DNA from: an uncultured Bacilli bacterium
GTDB taxonomy: Bacteria > Bacillota_I > Bacilli_A > RF39 > UBA660
Assembly (NCBI GenBank): GCA_934148015.1
Contig: CAKPCU010000008.1
Span: 1 to 52,083, forward strand
Direction of reading: 5' to 3'
Length of the DNA: 52,083 nt
The translations under genes and the position numbers were made by a program. The notes beneath the pieces are model-generated. The model worked only from the letters and a program-made list of their open reading frames with translations, was not told where the DNA came from and did not search any database. This document shows positions 1-7,661 of this stretch, in pieces (within the stretch, counting starts at the first letter, position 1; each line of letters opens with the position of its first letter).

Positions 1-246
1 GAAAAGATAATAGAAATAAGTAGAGATGAAGAATTACAAGGGATATATGATAGGCAGGAACATGAAAGAATGGTTAGAAATTCTATAATGGCAACTAAAT
101 TAGAAGATAGTTATTATAAAGGTGTTAACAAAGGAATAAAAGAAGAAAAGAAAGAAAATGCTAAAAAAATGAAATTAAAAAATATTTCTATAGAAGACAT
201 CATAGATATTACTGGCTTATCTAAAGAAGAAATTGATGCTTTATAA
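1..246 (+). CDS. C-terminal end of an Rpn/PD-(D/E)XK nuclease-type protein (5' partial)
   Basis: The reading frame is open from the first base and stops at TAA 244-246, giving 81 residues without a start. It is highly charged and ends with a Lys/Glu-rich stretch followed by a short helical tail (IEDIIDITGLSKEEIDAL). That arrangement, a charged helix then an 'I..I..ITGLS.EEI' tail, is typical of the C-terminus of Rpn-family recombination-promoting nucleases (PD-(D/E)XK transposase family). The catalytic domain lies outside the window, so activity cannot be judged. The family call is by tail resemblance only. Confidence 0.6.
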   Translation, partial: EKIIEISRDEELQGIYDRQEHERMVRNSIMATKLEDSYYKGVNKGIKEEKKENAKKMKLKNISIEDIIDITGLSKEEIDAL

Positions 247-272
247 AGGTCTTTAAAAAAAAGACTTTTTTT
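247..272 (+). terminator. Intrinsic terminator after the Rpn-like gene
   Basis: GTCTTT (249-254) pairs with AAAGAC (260-265) across a short A loop and is followed by a T run (266-272). It starts one base after the stop codon and separates this gene from recD2. Confidence 0.85.
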
Positions 273-302
273 GATAAAATATTTAAGAAAGGTGAGTATA
301 TA

Positions 303-2498
303 ATGGATACGTATATAAAAGGTACTTATAAAAGATGTATATATTCATCTAATGATGGTTATACAGTAGGACTTATTAAGATAAAAGATACTAATGATTT
401 AGATTTAGAAGATTTTAAAGATAAACAATTTACATTTACAGGACTTTTTGCTTCTTTAAATATAGATGAAGATTACATATTATATGGTAATATTGTAGAT
501 AATAATAAATACGGACTACAATTTAAAGTAGATAAATATGAAAAAATAATGCCTGAAGATAAAGATGGATTAATTATTTTTTTATCTAGTGATGTATTTA
601 CAGGTATTGGAGAAAAAACAGCTAAAAAAATAGTTGATACTTTAGGAGAAGATTGTTTAAAGAAAATTAGTGATAACTATGAATGTCTTTTAAAAGTAGA
701 TAAAATGACAGAAAAAAAAGCTATGGATATACATACTAGCTTAGTTAAATATAATGAAAGTTTTGAAATGATAGTTTATTTAACTAATTTTGGTTTTAGT
801 ATGAAAGATTCACTTAAAATTTATAATCATTACTTAGAAGATACTATAAGAGTAATAGAAAATAATCCATATGAATTAATAGATACTATAGATGGTATTA
901 CTTTTAATAAAATAGATTCTTTAAGAAATAAGACAAAGGTTAGTATAAATGATGAAAGAAGAGTTTTAGCATTAATAGTTAATGCTATTAAAAATTATTG
1001 TTTTAATACTGGAGATACTTATATTTTAGAAGATAATTTATATAATTTAATTAGACAAACATATGAAGAAGATATATCACTTGAAACACTTAAATATTAT
1101 TTAATAGAATTAAATAGTTTAGGTAAAATAATAATAGAAGATGATAAATATATATTATCTTCATACTATAAATCTGAAATGTATGTATCTTCTAGAATAT
1201 ATGATTTAGCAAACCTTTCTGATACTAGTATAAAAGATATAGATAGAAAAATAGAAAGTTTAGAAGGATTTTTTGATATTACTTATAACGAAGAACAAAA
1301 AAAAGCTATAAGACAAGCATTAACAAAAAACTTTTCTATAATAACAGGAGGTCCAGGAACTGGTAAAACAACTATTATAAAAGGAATAGTGCAACTGTAT
1401 AAAATGGTATCAGGATTATCCATGGATAGTTTAGAAGAAAAGTTAGTGTTACTTGCACCTACTGGAAGAGCTGCTAAAAGAATGAGTGAAGCTTGTAAGT
1501 ATAGAGCATCTACTATACATAGATATTTAAAATGGAATAAAGAGACAAATGAATTTGGCCTTAACGAAAGAAATAAATCTAATGCTGCATTTGTTATATT
1601 AGATGAAACTAGTATGATAGATATAGACTTATTAGCAAACTTTTTAAAAGCTATGAAAAGTAATGTTAAATTGGTATTTATTGGAGACTATAACCAATTA
1701 GAAAGTGTAGGACCAGGTAAAATATTAAAAGACTTAATAGAAACAGATATGGTTAATACTATATTCTTAAAAGATATATATAGACAAGGTAGAAATTCAT
1801 ATATAACTCATCTTGCATATGAAGTAAACAACGGAGAATTACAAGAAAGTTTTTTAGAGAAAAAAGATGATTATAATTTTATTAAATGTAGTGATGAAGA
1901 TATATTATCTGTTACATGTAAATTAGCTCTAATAGCTAAAGAAAAAGGTTATGATTTAAAAAATATACAAGTATTAGCACCAGTTTATAAAGGAGTAAAT
2001 GGAATAGATAATTTGAATAAAAAATTACAAAATATATTTAATCCACCAAGTGCTGATAAAAAAGAAGTATATGATATAGATACTATATATAGACAAGGAG
2101 ATAAAGTTCTTCAACTAGAAAATATGCCAGATGATAATGTATTTAATGGTGATATAGGTTTTATAGATAAAATAGATGGTTATGAGATAACAGTTAATTA
2201 TGATGGTAATATGGTTAAATATAATAAAAAAGATTATAAAGCAATAAAATTAGGATATGCAATTAGTGTACATAAATCACAAGGAAGTGAGTTTGAAATA
2301 GTTATAATGCCTATTACTAAAACTTATAAAATGATGCTTTATAAAAAAATAATATATACAGGTATAACAAGAGCTAAAAAATCTTTAATGTTAGTTGGTG
2401 ATCCTTATACATTTGCTAATGCTATACATAATAATGGTATAAGAGAAAGAAATACTTTATTAAAAAATAAATTACTTGAAAATATTAATAGTATATAA
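303..2498 (+). CDS. recD2: RecD2-type 5'-3' DNA helicase (SF1B)
   Basis: This 731-residue protein has the length and order of RecD2 (YrrC), the stand-alone RecD used in DNA repair by bacteria without RecBCD. The first third is an OB/helix-hairpin-helix region. The helicase core begins with Walker A GGPGTGKT at about residues 349-356, followed by a Walker B ILDETSMID near 435-443 and the late motif VHKSQGSEFE near 655, then the ITRAKKSL motif VI. ATG 303 follows AGAAAGGTGAG with good spacing. Bacillus also places recD2 just upstream of alaS, as here. The gene looks intact. Confidence 0.95.
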   Translation: MDTYIKGTYKRCIYSSNDGYTVGLIKIKDTNDLDLEDFKDKQFTFTGLFASLNIDEDYILYGNIVDNNKYGLQFKVDKYEKIMPEDKDGLIIFLSSDVFTGIGEKTAKKIVDTLGEDCLKKISDNYECLLKVDKMTEKKAMDIHTSLVKYNESFEMIVYLTNFGFSMKDSLKIYNHYLEDTIRVIENNPYELIDTIDGITFNKIDSLRNKTKVSINDERRVLALIVNAIKNYCFNTGDTYILEDNLYNLIRQTYEEDISLETLKYYLIELNSLGKIIIEDDKYILSSYYKSEMYVSSRIYDLANLSDTSIKDIDRKIESLEGFFDITYNEEQKKAIRQALTKNFSIITGGPGTGKTTIIKGIVQLYKMVSGLSMDSLEEKLVLLAPTGRAAKRMSEACKYRASTIHRYLKWNKETNEFGLNERNKSNAAFVILDETSMIDIDLLANFLKAMKSNVKLVFIGDYNQLESVGPGKILKDLIETDMVNTIFLKDIYRQGRNSYITHLAYEVNNGELQESFLEKKDDYNFIKCSDEDILSVTCKLALIAKEKGYDLKNIQVLAPVYKGVNGIDNLNKKLQNIFNPPSADKKEVYDIDTIYRQGDKVLQLENMPDDNVFNGDIGFIDKIDGYEITVNYDGNMVKYNKKDYKAIKLGYAISVHKSQGSEFEIVIMPITKTYKMMLYKKIIYTGITRAKKSLMLVGDPYTFANAIHNNGIRERNTLLKNKLLENINSI

Positions 2499-2569
2499 AT
2501 TAAATATAATGTACATAATATAAGTGGCACTAAGGTGCTAAATCATATTTTATAGAAAGGAATTGACTT

Positions 2570-2734
2570 ATGAAAGGATTAAATAATCTTGGTTGGATGT
2601 TACTTGGAGTTGCAGTAGGATCAGGTGCATTTTATTGTTATAACGAATGCTCTTCTAATGGAGGAATTAAACAAACTATAGATAAAGTAAAGAAAAAAGC
2701 AAGTAACAAACTAGAAAATATGATGGATAAATAG
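2570..2734 (+). CDS. Small membrane-anchored protein (54 aa)
   Basis: ATG 2570 follows AGAAAGG (2554-2560) at normal spacing and the frame ends at TAG 2732-2734. Residues 7-24 form one hydrophobic, glycine-rich segment (LGWMLLGVAVGSGAFY), followed by a basic amphipathic tail rich in Lys. The layout resembles YtxH-like small membrane proteins, but the match is too weak for a name. It lies 71 bases after recD2 and is followed by a strong terminator, so it probably ends the recD2 transcript. Confidence 0.7.
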   Translation: MKGLNNLGWMLLGVAVGSGAFYCYNECSSNGGIKQTIDKVKKKASNKLENMMDK

Positions 2735-2751
2735 TTACTTATATGTAACTT

Positions 2752-2789
2752 ATGACAGACTTACAAAATAAAGTTTGTCATTTTTTCTT
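2752..2789 (+). terminator. Intrinsic terminator
   Basis: ATGACAGACTT (2752-2762) pairs with AAGTTTGTCAT (2771-2781), with one G-U pair, and runs into TTTTTTCTTT. It closes the recD2/small protein unit. Confidence 0.85.
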
Positions 2790-2816
2790 TACTTTATAAT
2801 AATATTAGACTATAAT
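2788..2816 (+). promoter_or_regulatory. Sigma-A-like promoter for the gene at 2848
   Basis: TTTACT (2788-2793), 17 bases, TATAAT (2811-2816). The predicted transcript start (about 2823) lies after the ATG at 2821. This is the main reason for placing the downstream start at 2848. Confidence 0.6.
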
Positions 2817-2847
2817 AACTATGCAAAAAAGAAAGGCTAATATTAAA

Positions 2848-3339
2848 ATGAATAAAATAAAAAAAACAACTTGTATATTACTTGCAAGTACAATAATATT
2901 TGCTGTTGGAAATGAAGTCTGTTACAAATACAAAGATGATATGGAAAAACCTATATCAAGTATATTTAATAAAGATATAAAATTAGTTGATCCAGATGGA
3001 AAAAAACTTCAAATGTTATTAATGTATGATGAATTAAATAATAAAATATCATTTACTTTAGGTTATATAAAAAATAAGAATGATATTATATTATTTAAAG
3101 ATGTAATTAATAATGAAATAATTAACTTAAGCTATGAAGAATTAAATAGTGGTATTACTTACTATAGTAAAGATTTTGATACAAAGAAATATAAATTACT
3201 AATAAAAAAAGATCATATTAAATATAATGATGCAAAAAAAATATTAGATAGTGAACTAACTAGTAATAAATCAAATATTGGTACATGGAATAAGTTAGTT
3301 ATAATTCAAGATAAAGAAAAAGTTATAGTAAAAAAATAG
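2848..3339 (+). CDS. Hypothetical exported or membrane-anchored protein (163 aa)
   Basis: The family is not recognised. The N-terminus is basic (MNKIKKTT) followed by a hydrophobic stretch (CILLASTIIFAVG), as in a signal peptide or single anchor; the rest is hydrophilic and Lys/Asp-rich, so it probably sits outside the membrane. An in-frame ATG at 2821 is possible, but it precedes the expected transcript start. ATG 2848 has AAGAAAGG upstream (spacing about 12). The gene is a single-gene unit between its own promoter and terminator. Confidence 0.65.
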   Translation: MNKIKKTTCILLASTIIFAVGNEVCYKYKDDMEKPISSIFNKDIKLVDPDGKKLQMLLMYDELNNKISFTLGYIKNKNDIILFKDVINNEIINLSYEELNSGITYYSKDFDTKKYKLLIKKDHIKYNDAKKILDSELTSNKSNIGTWNKLVIIQDKEKVIVKK

Positions 3340-3365
3340 TTTTATATTTACTATAATTTTTTTTT
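3323..3365 (+). terminator. Terminator whose stem begins inside the preceding gene
   Basis: TTATAGTAAA (3323-3332) pairs perfectly with TTTACTATAA (3347-3356), followed by nine T. The stop codon TAG (3337-3339) sits in the loop, so a terminating ribosome would cover the hairpin. Confidence 0.8.
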
Positions 3366-3401
3366 ATTATATAATTAATTTAAATAGTAGAGGTGATTAA
3401 A

Positions 3402-5429
3402 GTGAATAAGAAAAAAGGATTTACATTAATAGAATTATTAGTAGTAATAGCTATTATGGCATCTATATTAGTACTTGCAATAACTAGTTTAAATGGTGTT
3501 AGTAAAGCAAAAAAGAAAGAAGCTGAGAAAAAAGTAGAAGATCAAATAGAATTAGCTGCTAAACAGTATGTTGAAGCTAATGAGTATTTGTTTGAAGATT
3601 TAAAAGCTGGAAATAATGGTTCATTTAAAACAGTCTCAATTGAAAAGCTAATTGAAAATGATTATTTAAATGTTTTAACAAACCCATTAACTGGTAAAAA
3701 GTACTATAAATGTAATTATGTTAAAGTAACTAAAAAAAGTAAAAACAAATATACTTTTAACTTTAATGAATCTGGTGATGATTGTGGAGAGTTAACACAT
3801 ATTGAATCAAAGGAGGATGGTGCTCCTTCAATAAATGTATATAAAGATTGTGTAGATGAAAAAGGTGAACGAGATACTACTACAAAAGGTGAATGGTGTA
3901 AATACGCAACACAATTTACAGTTGAAGGAGATAAAAAAAATGGAAGCCCAGTAAAAAAGATAATTGCATCTGATAATCCTGATTTTTCATCAACGCAAGA
4001 AGAATATGATAGCAGTCATACATTTGAAAAAGCAGGTGACACAAGTGAGAAAACTATTTACTTTAAAGTGGTAAATGGTACTGGAAAATCATCTAATGTT
4101 AGTTTTAAAACCTACAAAAATGATAATACTCCTCCTACCATAAACTATATTGTAAATAAAAAAGATGATGATCAATATTCAAGTAATCAAAACGATATTT
4201 CAACTAAAAAACCTTCATCAACTACTTGGATAAATAAAAAAATTGATTTTAGTGTTGAAGTAAAAGATGCAACAAGTGGTGTAGGAACTGTTGATAATAA
4301 TAATAATTTATTCTATGTTGAATGGAATGACTCAAATCAAAAAGCAACAGAAAACTATGTAAAAAAATATGATAGCGATAATGTTTTGCTAATTAATAAA
4401 TATGTGAAACCCATCTCCAATGGATATACATATTCTGACGGAGGATTACATGCAGACGGAGCAAGATGGGAAACTTATAAAGCATGTGATAATGCTGGAA
4501 ATTGTACAACAACTCCAATATATGTAAATATTGATAAGACAAAACCATCATGCGATTTTAATGTAACTGGTACAAGAGGTAATACTGTTGGTAATGTTCA
4601 GTGGTTTATAAAAGATACCTTGAAGGTTAGCCCTAAAGTTTCTGATTCTCTTAGTGGAATATTGAGTAAAGCACTTAAAGAAGGAGAAAATAGTGTTACA
4701 AATAATGAGGCAGTAATATCTGATGATACAAATATAAATGGTAGAACCTTTACTGTCGAAGTCACAGATAATGCTGGAAACACAAATTCATGCAATAAAA
4801 CATACGGGTTAGAAAAAAATGTAACGTTGAACTTTAATAGTACTAAAACAAATTCTTCTAAGTCATTTAATCATAAAACATTTAAGAAAAATAATTCAAG
4901 TAATGGTAAAATTGTTTTCGATAGTGCAAAAAGTACTTGTGGGTACGGAAAATGTTCAAATATTAAATGTATGACGGATAGTGGAAAGAAAAACCAATGT
5001 CCAAAAGTTTATTTTGCTCGCTCATGTGAGTATGTTAATACATTCTTAAATTATTTTAATGTCACTGGAGCATCAATAGGAAGTAATGTTGAAAAGTATA
5101 CGTTTGACTCTGAAAATGATAATAAAAAATTTGAGGAAGGTTTAAAAACCGGAAATTATAATGTAAATAGTGTAATAAATACCAATTTAAATGCTTTTAA
5201 AAATAATATTAACGGAATGAGTGTAAGTCGTTGGATAAATAGGAGCAATTGTAGAAATAGTAGCAATACAAATCAAGCATACTACTTTGAAAAATGTGGA
5301 TCAGATTCTGGCCAGGTTGATTTTTCGTATAGAAAATACACATATAAATCACCAGCTGGAAATACATCTAATGCAATTGAATTATATACAGAATTTGATA
5401 TAGGCTGTGGTTATGCAAATTATAACTAA
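3402..5429 (+). CDS. Giant type IV prepilin-like protein, copy 1 (675 aa)
   Basis: The N-terminus is a textbook class III prepilin signal: KKKG, then FTLIELLVVIAIMASILVL, with cleavage expected after Gly6 and Glu at +5 of the mature protein. Residues 20-60 form the usual amphipathic pilin helix (KKKEAEKKVEDQIELAAKQY). The protein is much longer than an ordinary pilin or pseudopilin (about 100-200 aa). The rest is a chain of Thr/Ser/Asn-rich segments with 'DKTKPSC' and 'VTDNAGNT' motifs typical of bacterial Ig-like domains, plus a Cys-rich C-terminus. GTG 3402 is preferred: the GTG at 3393 belongs to the ribosome site AGAGGTG. About the first 125 residues are closely repeated in the next gene. 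No pilus ATPase, platform protein or prepilin peptidase lies in the window. Confidence 0.8.
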   Translation: MNKKKGFTLIELLVVIAIMASILVLAITSLNGVSKAKKKEAEKKVEDQIELAAKQYVEANEYLFEDLKAGNNGSFKTVSIEKLIENDYLNVLTNPLTGKKYYKCNYVKVTKKSKNKYTFNFNESGDDCGELTHIESKEDGAPSINVYKDCVDEKGERDTTTKGEWCKYATQFTVEGDKKNGSPVKKIIASDNPDFSSTQEEYDSSHTFEKAGDTSEKTIYFKVVNGTGKSSNVSFKTYKNDNTPPTINYIVNKKDDDQYSSNQNDISTKKPSSTTWINKKIDFSVEVKDATSGVGTVDNNNNLFYVEWNDSNQKATENYVKKYDSDNVLLINKYVKPISNGYTYSDGGLHADGARWETYKACDNAGNCTTTPIYVNIDKTKPSCDFNVTGTRGNTVGNVQWFIKDTLKVSPKVSDSLSGILSKALKEGENSVTNNEAVISDDTNINGRTFTVEVTDNAGNTNSCNKTYGLEKNVTLNFNSTKTNSSKSFNHKTFKKNNSSNGKIVFDSAKSTCGYGKCSNIKCMTDSGKKNQCPKVYFARSCEYVNTFLNYFNVTGASIGSNVEKYTFDSENDNKKFEEGLKTGNYNVNSVINTNLNAFKNNINGMSVSRWINRSNCRNSSNTNQAYYFEKCGSDSGQVDFSYRKYTYKSPAGNTSNAIELYTEFDIGCGYANYN

Positions 5430-5459
5430 ATTTGGTGTATGCTGGAGGTGTTATAAACA

Positions 5460-6845
5460 GTGAAAAAGAATAATAAAGCTTTTACTTTAATTGAAGTATT
5501 AATTGTAATAGCTATCATTTCATCTATATTAGTATTAGTAATTATTAGTTTGAATAAAATTAGTAAAGATAAGAAAAAAGAATCTTATGAAAAGGTAAAA
5601 AATCAAGTAGAAATTGCAGCTAAACAGTATGTTGAAACTAATGGATATTTGTTTGAAGATTTAAATCCTAATGGAAGTTCTAAGTCTATATCTGTTGGAG
5701 AGTTAGTAGAAGGTGATTACTTAAATACCTTAACTAATCCTGTAACTGGTAAAAAACTACATAAATGTAGTAATGTTATAGTAACAAGAGAAAGTCAAAA
5801 TAAGTATACGTATAAATTTGATGATACTAAAAATAAATGTGAGACTATTACTACTATTGTAACTGAGAGTAAACAAAATAAACCAAAAATTGAAATAACT
5901 AAAACTAGTAGTTATGTTGGAAAACTAGAGCCAAAAGATGGTTGGTATAATAATACTATTTATTATACTGTTAAGGGAATAGAAAATGGAGGTAGTAAAA
6001 TAAAAAGTGTCTCTGCATCTTCTGATTCTAGTTATACTAACATGATTGCATCTGATTCTAGTGATACTTTAACATTTCAAAGAACAGAAGATACTTCTGG
6101 TACAACACTTTATTTTAAGGTTGTTAATGAAAGTGGGGCAGAAGTTACAAAAGAAGATAGTTATAAACTTGATACTACAAGTCCTAGTTTAGTAATATCA
6201 AAGCAAGGTGCTACAAATGAAGATAGAAAATTTTCTTTAAACTATAAAGATACTATGTCTGGTATTAGAGAAACAAAATATAAAATAGGTAACAAGAATT
6301 TTGTCACTTATGATGGCGATAATATAACTGCTTTGACTAATACAGGAAGTACTATAGTCGAGGCTGAAACCTATGATATAGCTGGAAATAAAACAAATAC
6401 TAAAGATACTTTAATATGTAATAAGGATAAAGTTAGAGTAGAACAAGGTGAAAAAGGTTGCAATTTTACACTTAAGCTTTCTACTCCAGATAATCCTGGC
6501 GGTATTGTATCTAATAATTATGAATATGTTGTTTGGAATATAAAAGGCACTAATGATTCTACTAATAATCATGGTGGAGCAGAAGATGCAAAAAGAGAAT
6601 GTACAATTTCTGATATGTTAAATAATAGTAGTGTTAATGTCTCAGGCTCTAAAACTAAAATTATAGAGATGAAAACTGGTACTAAAAAAATGTATTATTG
6701 TTTTGCAGTAAGATCAAAAAGAAATGATAGAAATAATTTAACAGGAATAGGTAATTATTTTAGAAACGAATTAGTTTTACCTAATAATCCTAATATAGAT
6801 AATACAGGTTGGACAATAGAATATAAGCATGCTATATGTAGTTGA
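5460..6845 (+). CDS. Giant type IV prepilin-like protein, copy 2 (461 aa)
   Basis: GTG 5460 follows GGAGGTG (5444-5450), 30 bases after copy 1. The prepilin signal is KKNNKAFTLIEVLIVIAII: the residue before Phe is Ala rather than the usual Gly, which some prepilin peptidases accept. The first 125 or so residues match copy 1 nearly position by position (AAKQYVE.N.YLFEDL; TNP.TGKK). After that the two diverge, copy 2 having one or two Ig-like segments (VKGIENGGSKIKSVSAS; LDTTSPSLVI) and a different Cys-containing end. The pair therefore shares an anchor/assembly domain and differs in the exposed part. Transcription is probably shared with copy 1. Confidence 0.8.
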   Translation: MKKNNKAFTLIEVLIVIAIISSILVLVIISLNKISKDKKKESYEKVKNQVEIAAKQYVETNGYLFEDLNPNGSSKSISVGELVEGDYLNTLTNPVTGKKLHKCSNVIVTRESQNKYTYKFDDTKNKCETITTIVTESKQNKPKIEITKTSSYVGKLEPKDGWYNNTIYYTVKGIENGGSKIKSVSASSDSSYTNMIASDSSDTLTFQRTEDTSGTTLYFKVVNESGAEVTKEDSYKLDTTSPSLVISKQGATNEDRKFSLNYKDTMSGIRETKYKIGNKNFVTYDGDNITALTNTGSTIVEAETYDIAGNKTNTKDTLICNKDKVRVEQGEKGCNFTLKLSTPDNPGGIVSNNYEYVVWNIKGTNDSTNNHGGAEDAKRECTISDMLNNSSVNVSGSKTKIIEMKTGTKKMYYCFAVRSKRNDRNNLTGIGNYFRNELVLPNNPNIDNTGWTIEYKHAICS

Positions 6846-6869
6846 TTTTATTTTAATCCATGCTATAAT
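6842..6869 (+). promoter_or_regulatory. Promoter of the T-box transcript
   Basis: TTGATT (6842-6847), 16 bases, TATAAT (6864-6869) with an upstream TG-like base pair. The -35 overlaps the stop codon of the prepilin-like gene. The start would be near 6876. Confidence 0.65.
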
Positions 6870-6889
6870 ATTAATATATTTAAATTTGT

Positions 6890-7088
6890 GAAGAAAAACT
6901 AGTAAATAATAAGAACTTTAAAGAGAGTTAGTGCATGGTGTAAGCTAATAAGGAATTATTATTGAAGCTCTTTTCTAAATGTAGTTAATAGCTACCGGTT
7001 AATAGCCGTTATCTAAAATTAAGTAAAAAATAAGGATGGTACCACGGCTTTTTCGTTCCTTGAAATGGCCTTGGTATCATTTTAATTT
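6890..7088 (+). promoter_or_regulatory. T-box leader, alanine specific (specifier GCU)
   Basis: The antiterminator carries the conserved T-box core AAGGATGGTACCACGG (7032-7046). A competing terminator can form between 7037-7049 and 7067-7079 (GGTACCACGGC with GCCTTGGTATC), followed by a modest U tract. Stem I is seen as AAAGAGAG (from about 6919) pairing with CTCTTTTCT (6968-6976). The specifier on its 3' side reads GAAGCTC (6964-6970), so the codon is GCT (6967-6969), alanine. The second gene downstream is alaS, which agrees. Uncharged tRNA-Ala should favour read-through. Confidence 0.9.
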
Positions 7089-7106
7089 AAGAAAGGAAAA
7101 AAATTT

Positions 7107-7661
7107 ATGGAAGCACGTTTAAGAAAACCAATTATATTTATAGTATCTGGAAGAGCTAATTCAGGTAAAGATACTACTTGTGAACTTATTAATAATAATA
7201 TTAAATTAAAAGAATTAAATAGTATTAATTTACAGTTTTCATCCTATATTAAGATGTATGCTAAAGTATTATCTTCTTGGGATGGATCTGAAGATACTAA
7301 ACCAAGAGCATTACTTCAAGAACTTGGTACTAATATAATTAGAAATAAAATAGATAATATGTTTTTTATAAATAGAATTATAGAAGATATTAAGGTATAT
7401 TCGTATTACTGTGATGTTATAACAATTAGTGATGCAAGATTACCATTAGAACTTGATATGATAAATAAGAATTTTGATAATGTATATAAAATTAGAATTG
7501 AAAGACCTAGTTTTGAGAATAATTTAACTAAAGATGAAAGAAAACATATAACAGAGACTGCTTTAGATAATTATAACGATTATGATTATATTATAGAAAA
7601 TAGTGGTACAATAGAGGAATTAAATGAAAAAGTTAAAAAGATTATTAGTGAGGTGTTATAG
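7107..7661 (+). CDS. P-loop kinase, deoxynucleoside-monophosphate-kinase-like (184 aa)
   Basis: The phosphate-binding loop is SGRANSGKDTT (residues about 14-24), of the GxxxSGKDT type found in phage-type dNMP kinases and dephospho-CoA-kinase-like enzymes. Further matches to that group are LLQELGTNIIR (about 72-82), ISDARLPLELD in the middle and a DYIIENSGTIEELN end. The substrate is not certain. ATG 7107 follows AAGAAAGG. The stop codon abuts the alaS start, so both are transcribed under the alanine T-box. Why a nucleotide kinase should be controlled by alanyl-tRNA is not obvious; it may simply be carried in the operon. Confidence 0.7.
   Translation: MEARLRKPIIFIVSGRANSGKDTTCELINNNIKLKELNSINLQFSSYIKMYAKVLSSWDGSEDTKPRALLQELGTNIIRNKIDNMFFINRIIEDIKVYSYYCDVITISDARLPLELDMINKNFDNVYKIRIERPSFENNLTKDERKHITETALDNYNDYDYIIENSGTIEELNEKVKKIISEVL

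Noticed and set aside
3402..6845. CRISPR-like repetition
   Set aside because: The repeats are protein-level duplication between two genes; no short direct repeats with even spacers were seen anywhere in the window.
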